Source of the DNA: Aureimonas jatrophae
GTDB taxonomy: Bacteria > Pseudomonadota > Alphaproteobacteria > Rhizobiales > Rhizobiaceae
Assembly: GCF_900104035.1 (NCBI RefSeq)
Contig: NZ_FNIT01000016.1
Span: forward strand, 1-58,281
Length of the DNA stretch: 58,281 nucleotides
Direction: 5' to 3'
A model generated the notes under the pieces. It was not told the DNA's origin. It was given only the letters and a program-made list of their open reading frames with translations, and did not search any database. Every line of letters starts with the position of its first letter. The stretch's first letter is position 1. Positions 43,921-52,760 of the stretch are shown here, one piece after another. A program made the position numbers and the translations under genes.

Positions 43921-45990
43921 ATGTGGATCTCTAAAATCGAACTGATCTGCTTCAAATCCTATCAACGGCAGGAGTTCGAGTTCCCGCAACCCGAAAGTGG
44001 ACGGAACATCGTTCTCGTTGGCGGCCTGAATGGCTTCGGCAAAACCTCCATTCTGGAGGCGATCTACCTTTGCCTATACGGCAAGGACGCGATGGCGCAC
44101 CTTGCTCGGGCGGGGCTGAAAACCGACGAGAAGAAGGGCTATCCGACCTTCCTCGAGAAGGCCTTCAACGGCGAAGCGCTCCGCGACGGCCGAGACACAA
44201 TGATGGTGCGGGTTGTCGTTCAGCGCACCAAGACCAAAGGCGCCGAGATCACGCGCAAATGGTACTTCCGATCGAATGGGACGTGGACCGACGAGGAAGT
44301 CACCTACCGGGAGATCGTGCGCGGTGTTCCGGAAATGCCAAAGTCGGATGGTCGGAACGGCTTCCATCTAGCGGAAGTGATCGACGAGTTTTTCGTGCCG
44401 GCCCACATTGCACCGTTCTTCTTCTTCGACGGAGAGGAGGTCAAAAAGCTTGCCGATCAGAACCGCGTCGAGCAGGTGAAGCAGGGTCTCGAAGGCCTCC
44501 TCGGGGTCGTGCTGCTGCGCTCGCTTACGGAGCGTCTACGGAGCTTTGAGCGCTCCAAACGCGACGGTGTCGCCAACGTCGACGAGGATCGGCTTCAAAG
44601 CCTCTACACCCAACTGAGTGAAAACGAGCGTCTGGCATCGGATCTGGAGCGCAAGTCCGTTGAGGTGAAAGGCGATCGTGAGGCCCTGAAGGGCGAGTTT
44701 CAGTCGCTTTTGGAACGCATCACCTCGCTTGGGGGTGGGGGTGGAGATGCGGCAACCTACAAGGATCTGATTGAAGAGCGCGAGCAGGTCCGTAACCGTC
44801 TGCGCGAAACCCATCGACGCATGGAAGAAGTCCTCGCTGGACGACTGCCTCTCCATCTCGTGTCGAAGGACGTGTTCACATCCTTCAAAACCCAGCTCGA
44901 GGAGGAGGTTCGCTTCTTCCAGTGGGAGAACGAGAAGCTGGCTTTGGAACCGCGGCAACGTGAGTTCCAAAGCGCCTACGACAGGCAGACCGAGCACAAG
45001 ATCGATCCCCCTCTGACCGACGATCAAGAGGAGGTGGTCCGCTCGCGCATTCAGGCCGCTTGGGCGAGCCTCTTCTTCCCACCACCGGACGATTGTGCGG
45101 ACGAGATCGTCTACGATTTTCTCTCGATCGAACAGCGGACGCAGACGCTCGCTGCGCTTGCCGGCTCGTCGCTCGGCATGCAGGAAATCCAGGAGGTCTT
45201 GCGCGAACAGAGCGGGGCAGACGATCGCATCAACGAGCTCGGGCGGAAGATCTCGCGCCTAGAAGGTATCGATCGCGATGGCACGCTCACCGCCCTTCGT
45301 GTCGAACTGAAGAAGGTTCAGGACCGGCAAGCCGAGCTCGAGGAAACCTGGCGGGAGGACGAGCGCCGAAAGGTCGCGCTGGATGCGCAAATCCATTCAC
45401 AGCGTGCCGAATACGAGCGCGAAAGGAAGAAGCTCGACGACTCCTCGCCCTCACGTGAGATCATTGATCGCTCGGAGCGTGTTCGTCGTGTGATCGAGGC
45501 CGTGATCCCCGCGCTCTTCCCGTTGAAGGTCAAGGAACTCGCGAGCAGCATGACGCAGGTCTACAAGCAGCTCGCCCACAAGGGCCAAGTGGCGAAGATT
45601 GAGATCGGCGACGATGGGTCTACGACAATCCTCAGCAAATCGGGAAAGCCTCTGACCTTCGACCGATCCGCCGGCGAAAATCAGATCTTTGCAACGGCGC
45701 TGATCGCGGGTCTGGCGAAGGTTTCGGGCGTTCGCGCGCCGCTGGTCGTCGACACGCCCTTGGGCCGTTTGGACAGCCGGCATCGCCAGAATATCCTCGG
45801 GTACTGGACGAGCGACAAAAGCCGCCAAGTCATTCTCCTGAGCCAGGATGAGGAGATCGACGCCGACTTTGAGAAGCGCCTGCGCCAGTCGGTCTCGAAA
45901 ACATACCTGCTGCACCACATCGACGTCGGGGATGGGATCGGCCGCACCACGGCAATCTCCGACGCCTATTTCACGGAGCGCGGGGAATGA
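43921..45990 (+). CDS. dndD: DNA sulfur modification ATPase DndD (SMC/Rad50-like)
   Basis: 689 residues, the normal DndD length. Walker A is GLNGFGKT (35-42), following the Rad50-like start ISKIELICFKSYQRQEFEF. Residues about 200-520 are a long coiled coil (ERLASDLERKSVEVKGDREA, KLDDSSPSREIIDRSERVRR). The ABC signature SAGENQ and Walker B LVVDTPLGRLD, with a switch region VILLSQDEEID, are at about 580-630. DndD is thought to open or present DNA during phosphorothioation. Its stop overlaps the start of the DndE-FtsK gene (ATGA), so the products are made together. Confidence 0.93.
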   Translation: MWISKIELICFKSYQRQEFEFPQPESGRNIVLVGGLNGFGKTSILEAIYLCLYGKDAMAHLARAGLKTDEKKGYPTFLEKAFNGEALRDGRDTMMVRVVVQRTKTKGAEITRKWYFRSNGTWTDEEVTYREIVRGVPEMPKSDGRNGFHLAEVIDEFFVPAHIAPFFFFDGEEVKKLADQNRVEQVKQGLEGLLGVVLLRSLTERLRSFERSKRDGVANVDEDRLQSLYTQLSENERLASDLERKSVEVKGDREALKGEFQSLLERITSLGGGGGDAATYKDLIEEREQVRNRLRETHRRMEEVLAGRLPLHLVSKDVFTSFKTQLEEEVRFFQWENEKLALEPRQREFQSAYDRQTEHKIDPPLTDDQEEVVRSRIQAAWASLFFPPPDDCADEIVYDFLSIEQRTQTLAALAGSSLGMQEIQEVLREQSGADDRINELGRKISRLEGIDRDGTLTALRVELKKVQDRQAELEETWREDERRKVALDAQIHSQRAEYERERKKLDDSSPSREIIDRSERVRRVIEAVIPALFPLKVKELASSMTQVYKQLAHKGQVAKIEIGDDGSTTILSKSGKPLTFDRSAGENQIFATALIAGLAKVSGVRAPLVVDTPLGRLDSRHRQNILGYWTSDKSRQVILLSQDEEIDADFEKRLRQSVSKTYLLHHIDVGDGIGRTTAISDAYFTERGE

Positions 45991-47510
45991 GCGTTCTCAA
46001 CCTCCAACAGATCATGTCGTCGCGGTTTCGGACTTCGGCCGCGGCCGATGCGCAAACCAAGAGTCTCATGGAGGTCCTCGGACTCTCCACAAAGGCGGCC
46101 GTTGCTCGCTTGGCTATTGGTCGCTCTTTATCGCTTGGCGCCTTCAATGGGGAGGCAGTGGATGCGAAGGGCCTGGAGATCCCGGCCGCATCCCTCTTCT
46201 CACAGGACGATGTGACGATTTGGGTCGGATTGATCCTGACCCACGCCCGATCCCATGGGATCGCGTTGGACGGAATGGACGCTTTCCGCTCTGCTCTTCG
46301 GCAGCATTGGCATCGGGGTGCCGCGATGCTGATCGACGACTGGCGCAGCAGTGGCGAAAATTTCGATCAGTTCGTCGGTACGCTCGTGAAGCGTCGAGCG
46401 GACCTCCCAGACGTGGGCACCTCGGCGCGGACACAGAAGCCATCAGCGGCGAACGTCACCTCTGCCGAAGATCAGTCGTCACAGCTCACAAAAGCACTCG
46501 GAGAAATCGGCGTCGGGGCCGAGGTAAAAGGCGTCGTTCACGGTCCTCGCTTGTCTCGCTACAAGGTGGCCCTGCGCGACGTGAACCAGCTCGATAAGCT
46601 TCGGAAGGGCCTCGAGCGGTTGGCGCTCGCCATGAGCCTACGGGACATGATGCCGGCACTGGGTCACGGTGACGAGGCGAAAACTGTCACCATCGATATC
46701 CCGCGGGCTCCTAAGTCGTGGACGACAGCGTCCAAGATCGAGTTCCTTGAGGCTCTAGGCGCCGTAAGTGGAGCCGGAGCCGAGCTCATGGTTTGCCCCG
46801 GCATGACTGTGGTCGGAGATCCGGTGCTCTTCGATCTTCGGACCGCCCCTCACCTGCTCGTGGGAGGTGCAACCGGCCAAGGCAAAAGCGTTTGCGTTCA
46901 CGCCATCCTCAGCTCGCTGATCGTGAAGCACACGCCGGCAACGCTCCAACTCGCTCTGATGGACCCGAAGCGTGTCGAGTTCTCGATCTACGCCAAGAGC
47001 CGGTTCTTGTGGCGTGATGAGATCGCCGTCGGCGCCGATGCAGCACGGGAAACCTTGCGGGCGCTCGTCTCCGAAATGGATGCCCGCTACGAACGCATGA
47101 GCGAGCTGGGGGTCAACAACATCGGAGATCTCGCTGCCAAGGGTGTCCGGCTGCCCTTTATTGTCGCCTGCGTCGACGAGCTGGCGGACCTCATCATGCA
47201 GGATCGCAGCGTCGAGGCGGAGATCATTCGGCTTGCCCAGATGGCCCGAGCCGCCGGTATCCATCTGATCCTTGCAACACAGCGTCCCGACGCGAAAACG
47301 TTCAGCGGATTGGTCCGAAGCAACATCCCTGCACGTATCGCTCTGACGGTTCAGAAGGCCTCGGAGTCGCAGATCATCCTTGATGAGGGTGGGGCAGAGG
47401 ATCTACTCGGGCGGGGAGATATGATCGTCAAACTGGCTGGCTCGTCACTCGTCAGAGCGCATGGCTATTATCTGACGCCAGGCGATGTTGAGAATATCGT
47501 AGCACGATGA
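45987..47510 (+). CDS. DndE-like domain fused to a soluble FtsK-type DNA motor
   Basis: 507 residues. Residues 1-120 match the small protein DndE (TSAAADAQTKSLMEVLGLST, AVARLAIGRSLSLG, HRGAAMLIDDW), whose stand-alone form is about 110-120 residues and binds nicked DNA. After a linker (140-170), residues 175-245 fit the FtsK alpha domain (GVVHGPRLSRYKV, IDIPRAPKSW) and 285-505 the FtsK beta/RecA motor. Walker A is GATGQGKS (294-301), with MDPKRVEFSIY, SEMDARYERM, Walker B VACVDELADLI (393-403) and ILATQRPDAK. No membrane anchor or gamma domain. It overlaps dndD upstream and tusA downstream by ATGA. Inferred: a DNA-tracking motor carrying the DndE module. Confidence 0.85.
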   Translation: MSVLNLQQIMSSRFRTSAAADAQTKSLMEVLGLSTKAAVARLAIGRSLSLGAFNGEAVDAKGLEIPAASLFSQDDVTIWVGLILTHARSHGIALDGMDAFRSALRQHWHRGAAMLIDDWRSSGENFDQFVGTLVKRRADLPDVGTSARTQKPSAANVTSAEDQSSQLTKALGEIGVGAEVKGVVHGPRLSRYKVALRDVNQLDKLRKGLERLALAMSLRDMMPALGHGDEAKTVTIDIPRAPKSWTTASKIEFLEALGAVSGAGAELMVCPGMTVVGDPVLFDLRTAPHLLVGGATGQGKSVCVHAILSSLIVKHTPATLQLALMDPKRVEFSIYAKSRFLWRDEIAVGADAARETLRALVSEMDARYERMSELGVNNIGDLAAKGVRLPFIVACVDELADLIMQDRSVEAEIIRLAQMARAAGIHLILATQRPDAKTFSGLVRSNIPARIALTVQKASESQIILDEGGAEDLLGRGDMIVKLAGSSLVRAHGYYLTPGDVENIVAR

Positions 47511-47743
47511 CCGAGATCTCGTTCGACCGCCTGCTCGATACGTCGGGTCTGAAGTGTCCATTGCCGGTCATCCGAGCTCGTAAGCTCATCAAAACGATGT
47601 CACCGGGGACGCATTTGAAAATCATCTGCACCGATCCGCTCGCTGACATCGACATTCCGCATATGGCAGCGACTGACGGACATCAGCTCTTGGATAAGGG
47701 TCGGGACGGTGACCAGCGTTGGTACGCACTGAAAATTGCCTAG
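47507..47743 (+). CDS. TusA-family sulfur carrier in the dnd operon
   Basis: 78 residues with the TusA/SirA signature: DTSGLKCPLPVIRARK, Cys17 in the CPxP motif, then the strand-helix order LKIICTDPLADIDIPHMAAT. TusA proteins accept persulfide sulfur from a cysteine desulfurase and hand it on. Its ATG overlaps the DndE-FtsK stop, so it belongs to the dnd operon. Because no dndA desulfurase is present here, it could relay sulfur from a chromosomal desulfurase to DndC. The family is certain; the role is inferred. Confidence 0.9.
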   Translation: MTEISFDRLLDTSGLKCPLPVIRARKLIKTMSPGTHLKIICTDPLADIDIPHMAATDGHQLLDKGRDGDQRWYALKIA

Positions 47744-47752
47744 GATATTTTA

Positions 47753-47771
47753 AACCCAGCTAGCTTGGGTT
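47753..47771. promoter_or_regulatory. Dyad upstream of the small coil / DUF4160 genes
   Basis: AACCCA (47753-47758) and TGGGTT (47766-47771) flank a GCTAGC core, with a TATATAG box right after. It is placed to act as operator and promoter for the three small genes that follow; it also ends the dnd operon region. Confidence 0.45.
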
Positions 47772-47800
47772 ATATAGCTGCTGTTACGATGGAGAACAGC

Positions 47801-47998
47801 ATGGCCGACGCGACTGAGAAGACGGTTCCGGGGGTTCTTGCCGGTATGGTCCAGCGCGACGGCGAACGACATGGGGCCATCCGAGCCGAGATCGAGCGGA
47901 ACGGTACGAACTGGGCCGTCGACGAGATCGACCGGCTCCGGCACAAGGTCGCAAGCCTGCAAGCTCGTCTGACGGTCTCGGAAGGACGCAACCGCTGA
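47801..47998 (+). CDS. Small helical protein
   Basis: 65 residues from ATG 47801 (GGAG upstream; ATG 47789 also possible). The C-terminal half is a predicted coiled coil (DEIDRLRHKVASLQARLTVS). Its TGA overlaps the CTG start of the DUF4160 gene, so the three small genes form an operon. Function unknown. Confidence 0.55.
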   Translation: MADATEKTVPGVLAGMVQRDGERHGAIRAEIERNGTNWAVDEIDRLRHKVASLQARLTVSEGRNR

Positions 47999-48222
47999 AC
48001 ACGGTCCACCGCGAGCATGGGATGCGGTTCGTGATCTACGTGGACGATCACGAGCCCGCCCACGTCCACGTTTACGGGGACGGCGAGGCCCGCATCAACA
48101 TTCTGACGGGCGAGATCATGTCGAACCGGCGCATGTCCCGACGCGATCTAGCTCGTGCCCTGACCTCCGTCCTGGAACGGAAGGCCGAATTTCTCGCCGC
48201 ATGGGAGAGACAGCATGGGTGA
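47995..48222 (+). CDS. DUF4160 protein, apparent CTG start
   Basis: 75 residues if read from CTG 47995; the first ATG is at 48022. The DUF4160 pattern (VHREHGMRFVIYVDDHEPAH, HVYGDGEARINI) begins before that ATG, and AAGGA ends 8 bases ahead of the CTG, so CTG is the best start. It overlaps the preceding stop by two bases. DUF4160 proteins commonly pair with DUF2442 proteins, as here, in a toxin-antitoxin-like unit; activity has not been established to my knowledge. Confidence 0.7.
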   Translation: MNTVHREHGMRFVIYVDDHEPAHVHVYGDGEARINILTGEIMSNRRMSRRDLARALTSVLERKAEFLAAWERQHG

Positions 48223-48628
48223 TTTCATCCTCGACGAAGACGCCTTCCAAGCCGCGAACCGACGCGGTGAGGACGAGCGTTCTCGCTCACCGATCCCTAC
48301 ATCGGTCCGGTTCGATCGACCCTCGGGACGCATCGTCGTGGAGTTCACGAACGGGGCGGCCTTCATGGCACCGGCGCGTCAGCTCCAGGGTCTCGAGGAC
48401 GCGTCCGACGACGAGCTGGCGGAGGTCGAACTCCTGGGCGAGACCGGTCTTCATTGGGAGACGCGGGACGTGGACTTTCGGATCGTCGGGCTGATGGCGG
48501 GGATCTTCGGGAACGCCCGCTTCATGGAAGCCGCTCGTCGTGGGGGTGAGGCTCGATCGGAAGTGAAAGCCGCTGCAGCCCGCGAGAACGGACGGAAAGG
48601 CGGACGACCTCGCAAGGGCGCAGCCTGA
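48215..48628 (+). CDS. DUF2442 protein (DUF4160 partner)
   Basis: 137 residues. DUF2442 covers about 28-85 (SVRFDRPSGRIVVEFTNGAA, FMAPARQLQGLEDASDDELA, VELLGETGLHWETRDVDFRI). The tail is basic with an AGIF...GGEARSEVKAAAARENGRKG motif that resembles the AT-hook-like ends of some antitoxins. It overlaps the DUF4160 gene by 8 bases. Convergent with traA. Confidence 0.75.
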   Translation: MGDFILDEDAFQAANRRGEDERSRSPIPTSVRFDRPSGRIVVEFTNGAAFMAPARQLQGLEDASDDELAEVELLGETGLHWETRDVDFRIVGLMAGIFGNARFMEAARRGGEARSEVKAAAARENGRKGGRPRKGAA

Positions 48629-48739
48629 TGACCACCATTCGAACCTAACCTCTCTGAGCACAGGAGAAGATTTGGTTCGGGTATCGAACATCAGCCGGCA
48701 ACCGTCAGATCGCCATGAGAACGAGGCCCTTAACCCGCA

Positions 48740-51700
48740 TCACCGCTCGTACCCGCCTCGATCGCGCTCCTGGCTCCTGCTGCGTTCCAGACTGCGCTCG
48801 CGGGACTGCTCGATCGTGCGTGTCGCGTTGGCTTCCCGCAAGGCGACATCAACCTGGGAAAGCGTGGTCGCGATCTCGACGCGCTGATCCTGGGTCAGGC
48901 CCGGAATGCGATCGACGGCATGACGCGGCGCAAGGCGAGCCTCCATCTCTCCGCGCCACAGTCGGACCTCGTTGAAGGCATCTTTCTGCGACATCGCTCC
49001 CAACGCGACCTGGTGCGCGGGCTCCCGGTCGGGGCGCTTCATCGCGTGGGCACGGTTCAGCTCGCGCACCACGGTCATCGCGTCGACAGACAGGGCTGGC
49101 ACAGGCCGCGCCATGGCTTTGCGCCATTGGATCTCCTGATCGCGCAATCCAGGTTCGAGGCGCCGCGCGGTGTCACGCGCCGTTGCCATCGTGTTGGCGA
49201 AGATGGCGACCGCATTCAAAGCCTTCTGCCGATCGCCGTCGGGCTTCAGCAACAGCGTGCGCCCGCCCTGCAGATCGCCGTAGCTCTGAGGCGAGCGTTG
49301 AAGCTCCTTCAAGACGCCTGCGACGTTCGACGGCTCCGCAGCCAGGGCGTCGTTGAGCTTCGTCATCGCAGCCTGCGGCTCGCGCCAGATCGTACCGGCG
49401 TCACGCTCGGCGATCTGCACGATGTTGACGTAGGACGGATGCGAGACGAGGGCGTGAGCAACCGCCTCGTCGATGGTCTGGGACCAACGCTCGACGGCGG
49501 GAAGGAACGGCTTGGGGGCCTCGACCTCGATGACGATGGGGACGTCGCCACTGCGGACGATCGGCTCCTCGACCCGTGCCACAGGCTCGACGGCGTGAGA
49601 GCGAGCCGGTGTCTCCGCCTCCGTCGTCGCCGGTGCCACGGTGCGCTCGTAGGCGGCCAGGGTCGCGCGATCGGCACGCTCCTGCGCGTAGCTCGTATCG
49701 ACCGTCCGCACGGTCTCCAGAAGACCGAGCTCCCATGCCGCACGCGAGACGGCATGGATCGTCGTCCAGTTGGCCTGAAGCGCGTCCCGAACGGGCGCGC
49801 GAAGGTGTGCAAGACGCGGTTCGTCATGCGCCTCAGTGAGCGTCCTGCCGATCGCCACGACGGTCGTCGGCGGCACGATTTGGGCGACCCGCTCGGCATA
49901 GGCGCGCAGCGGCTCGGCGGTGCGCATGTGGGTCAGCTCGTTCTCGGCCGTGTGGAAGGCCGAGCGACGTGCGAGGCCCTCGTGGTTCATCGCGGCCGAA
50001 TGCTGCTGGACGTGATCGAGGCGCGCGAGCGCACCCTGCAACAAGGCATCCGGCTCCAGACCGCGGACCTGCTGTTGCTCCTTGGCGATCATCGCGTCGA
50101 TGCGCGCATCGAGGCTGATCCGCTCACCGGCGGACGCGTCACGAGCACGATCCAGGAACGCGGCCGCATAATCCTTGATCGACTGGAGAACGTCGCTCGG
50201 ATGCGGCAAGCCGCGGTGTTCGAGGAACGCTTCGAAGCGCGCATGGAAGGTCGGATTGGCCGCAGCCGCGCGATCCGCTTCCAGCGCCGCACGCGCCTCG
50301 CGGTAATCCGACGTCGCGCGGAAGTCGAGCGACGTGTCCTTGAGCTTATCAGCGGCCAGGCGCTCCATGGCATCAGCCACGGTCGCGAGCTTGTCGGCAC
50401 CAGGTCGCGTGAACGCCTCCAAGGGGACGTGCATCGTCACCTCCTCGCGGTGACGCGATAGGGCGACGTAGGTGAGCTGCGCGTCCATCATGCCGCCGGC
50501 GACGATGTGAACGCGATCGTGCGTCGACCCCTGCGACTTATGGATGGTGGTTGCGTAGCCGTGGTCGACGTTGATGTAGCCACCGGGTGCAATCGGAACC
50601 GCCGTTTCGCGATCCGGCACGTCCACAAACATCGTCCCGTCGGCGAAGCTCGCCACGGTCCCGATACTGCCGTTTCGCACCGCAAGCTGACGATCGTTTT
50701 CGAGGAACAGAACGCGGTCGCCGATCGCGAACTGGCGATGGCCGCGAGCCGTCATGATGGTGCGCTCGTCGGCAAGGCCACCCTCGGCTTGGATGGCGGA
50801 ACGGGCGAGATCGTTGAGATCCCGAACGTCGACATTGGTGTGCGCGAGCATCACGACATCGGTGTTCGCGAGCCAGTCGCTGTGCCACCCAGCGATGGCG
50901 GCGCTGAGGGCGTCCGCGCGAGTGTCATGCGGACGGAACGTGTCGTTGCCGTGGTAGATGTTGAGCGCCGACTTCGCGTCACCGGCGCCGAACAGGACGC
51001 TCGCCTCGGCATGGTCCGAGCGCTCCTGGCGACGCACCTCGGTCAGCTCGACATAACCGACTTCCGTCGCGATGGTGCGGAACGCGGCGCCCGCTTCGAT
51101 CGGCTGAAGCTGGCGCGCATCGCCGACCATGATGACCTTCGCGCCAAAGCCGTCGAGCTCGGCCATGACACGCGCCATCTGTGCGGACGCGACCATGCCG
51201 GCTTCGTCGATCACGAACACGCTGCCGGGCGCTAAACGGTCGTATCCGCTGCTCCAGGCGTTCTCCCAAGACGCCAAGGTGCGACTTTCGATCCCGGACG
51301 ATAGTTGCAGGTTGTCGGCTGCCTTACCGGCCAGTGCGGCGCCATAGACTGATGCGCCTTCGCCCTTGTAGACCTCGCCCACGGCCCGCAGAACCGTGGA
51401 CTTGCCGGCGCCGGCAATACCGACCATCGGCGACAGCCCGGTCGCCTGCGTTAGACGCTCGATCGCAGCGACCTGCTCGGGCGTATAGGCGAAGCCTTGC
51501 GTCGCCTGGGCACGCTCAATAGCGGCATCCTTCCGCTGGCGATCGACGGCGAATGATGCGTCGGCCGCGCGCCGTTCAGCGCTCTCCATCATCGCGGCTT
51601 CTCGCTCCAGGACGCTTGCGGTCGTGAAGCGCTCGCGCTGCACGATGCTGTTCGTCTCCGGGTCGTGGATCTGAGCCTGGATCGTCACCAGTTCGGGCAA

Positions 51701-52669
51701 CGCTCCGACCCGCCGATAAAGCGAAGCGAAGTCGTCGCCTTCGCCCGCATATCGATGAATGAGGCGAGCGACATCGCGGGTGTCGAAGGTCGACCGCTCG
51801 CGAGTGATATGCTCGAGAACGAGGGACGGGTTCTCGACGAGTGCCTGGAAGTTGCGGGCACGTGTTTCGAGGTCCGAGCGGACATGGGCGTCGTGCTCCC
51901 GGACGGATCCGATATGGTGGACAAGACCATGATGGGCCGTCGGCTCCAGATCGGCGATCCCGCGATCTCGGAAGGAGCGATGATCCACCGTCGCCTCGAT
52001 CCCGGCCTCATGCAAGGCGACATTCACCGAGGTCGCCCAAGCCTCGCGAACGGCGAGAAGCTCGGGCTTCGATCCGGCCCATTTTGCGTAGGCGATGGCG
52101 CCCTTATCGGACCGGATCGCCACGCCATCAGCGTCAAGTTGGGCGATGGTCTTCGCGCCAAAGCCCGTCTCGGTCAGGGGACGAACGGTGGTCATGATGT
52201 GGGCGTGCGGATTGTGCTGCTTGTCCTCAGGGGCATGGTAAGCCCAATCCGCAATCCGTCCGCGATCGGTGTAATTCTGCCGAACGAAGTCGCGAATGAG
52301 CTCGATGTTCTGCGCTTCGGAAAGCTCGCGCGGCAGGGCGACGATGAGGTCCGTGGCGTAGCGGGCGTCGATCCGCTTCTCGCCCCGTTCCACCGCGTTC
52401 CAAAGGATCTCGGAAGCGGCAACGGCCTGGGGGCCATCCAGGCGATGGACGTCCGGATCGGCGAAGCCGAGCTGGTCGCGAACCCATGCCGGGGCGTCGT
52501 CGGGAAGGGCAAGCTCGGAATGAACGCCACCGAGCTTCTTCGAGTAGTTGATCGTCAGCTCGGTCTGCTCGCGGAACATCACGCAGGCATGGCGGTACGC
52601 AGCCGACGCCACGGCGGAGCGCCCACTGCCTCCAGACACCACAGATTGGCGAAAGCTGTAGATCGCCAC
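48740..52669 (-). CDS. traA: Ti-type conjugative relaxase-helicase TraA
   Basis: 1309 residues from GTG 52669. The N-terminal MOBQ relaxase begins VAIYSFRQSVVSGGSGRSAV with catalytic-region motifs YSKKLGGVHSELALPDDAP and NPHAHIMTTVRPL (metal-binding HxH). Residues about 430-800 are a RecD/TraI-like helicase: Walker A VGIAGAGKST, Walker B VFVIDEAGMV, VGDARQLQPI, and the late ATTIHKSQGST and YVALSRHREEV. The last 400 residues are a helical C-terminal domain. It nicks oriT and unwinds the plasmid for transfer. The oriT lies 58 bp upstream. No coupling protein or type IV secretion genes are present here, so transfer would need help. Confidence 0.94.
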   Translation of the reverse strand: MAIYSFRQSVVSGGSGRSAVASAAYRHACVMFREQTELTINYSKKLGGVHSELALPDDAPAWVRDQLGFADPDVHRLDGPQAVAASEILWNAVERGEKRIDARYATDLIVALPRELSEAQNIELIRDFVRQNYTDRGRIADWAYHAPEDKQHNPHAHIMTTVRPLTETGFGAKTIAQLDADGVAIRSDKGAIAYAKWAGSKPELLAVREAWATSVNVALHEAGIEATVDHRSFRDRGIADLEPTAHHGLVHHIGSVREHDAHVRSDLETRARNFQALVENPSLVLEHITRERSTFDTRDVARLIHRYAGEGDDFASLYRRVGALPELVTIQAQIHDPETNSIVQRERFTTASVLEREAAMMESAERRAADASFAVDRQRKDAAIERAQATQGFAYTPEQVAAIERLTQATGLSPMVGIAGAGKSTVLRAVGEVYKGEGASVYGAALAGKAADNLQLSSGIESRTLASWENAWSSGYDRLAPGSVFVIDEAGMVASAQMARVMAELDGFGAKVIMVGDARQLQPIEAGAAFRTIATEVGYVELTEVRRQERSDHAEASVLFGAGDAKSALNIYHGNDTFRPHDTRADALSAAIAGWHSDWLANTDVVMLAHTNVDVRDLNDLARSAIQAEGGLADERTIMTARGHRQFAIGDRVLFLENDRQLAVRNGSIGTVASFADGTMFVDVPDRETAVPIAPGGYINVDHGYATTIHKSQGSTHDRVHIVAGGMMDAQLTYVALSRHREEVTMHVPLEAFTRPGADKLATVADAMERLAADKLKDTSLDFRATSDYREARAALEADRAAAANPTFHARFEAFLEHRGLPHPSDVLQSIKDYAAAFLDRARDASAGERISLDARIDAMIAKEQQQVRGLEPDALLQGALARLDHVQQHSAAMNHEGLARRSAFHTAENELTHMRTAEPLRAYAERVAQIVPPTTVVAIGRTLTEAHDEPRLAHLRAPVRDALQANWTTIHAVSRAAWELGLLETVRTVDTSYAQERADRATLAAYERTVAPATTEAETPARSHAVEPVARVEEPIVRSGDVPIVIEVEAPKPFLPAVERWSQTIDEAVAHALVSHPSYVNIVQIAERDAGTIWREPQAAMTKLNDALAAEPSNVAGVLKELQRSPQSYGDLQGGRTLLLKPDGDRQKALNAVAIFANTMATARDTARRLEPGLRDQEIQWRKAMARPVPALSVDAMTVVRELNRAHAMKRPDREPAHQVALGAMSQKDAFNEVRLWRGEMEARLAPRHAVDRIPGLTQDQRVEIATTLSQVDVALREANATRTIEQSRERSLERSRSQERDRGGYER

Positions 52670-52727
52670 CGAGCCCGTTCCGATCGATCGTCGCTCGTCA
52701 GCGACCCCTCCTGAAGCCCTATAGCCT

Positions 52728-52760
52728 CTGTTGCGAAACGCAACAGGTAAGTGCGCAGTC
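52728..52760. other. oriT: Origin of transfer (oriT), RSF1010/MOBQ type
   Basis: A perfect 8-bp inverted repeat (CTGTTGCG, 52728-52735; CGCAACAG, 52739-52746) with an AAA loop is followed at once by GTAAGTGCGC (52747-52756). This reproduces the RSF1010 oriT layout, where nicking occurs within TAAGTGCG/C. By analogy the nick is between 52755 and 52756. The site lies 58 bp upstream of the TraA start, as expected for MOBQ plasmids. Confidence 0.8.

Noticed and set aside
48920-50461. A 513-residue plus-strand open frame within traA
   Set aside because: It is antisense to the TraA C-terminal region, with no domain or ribosome site.
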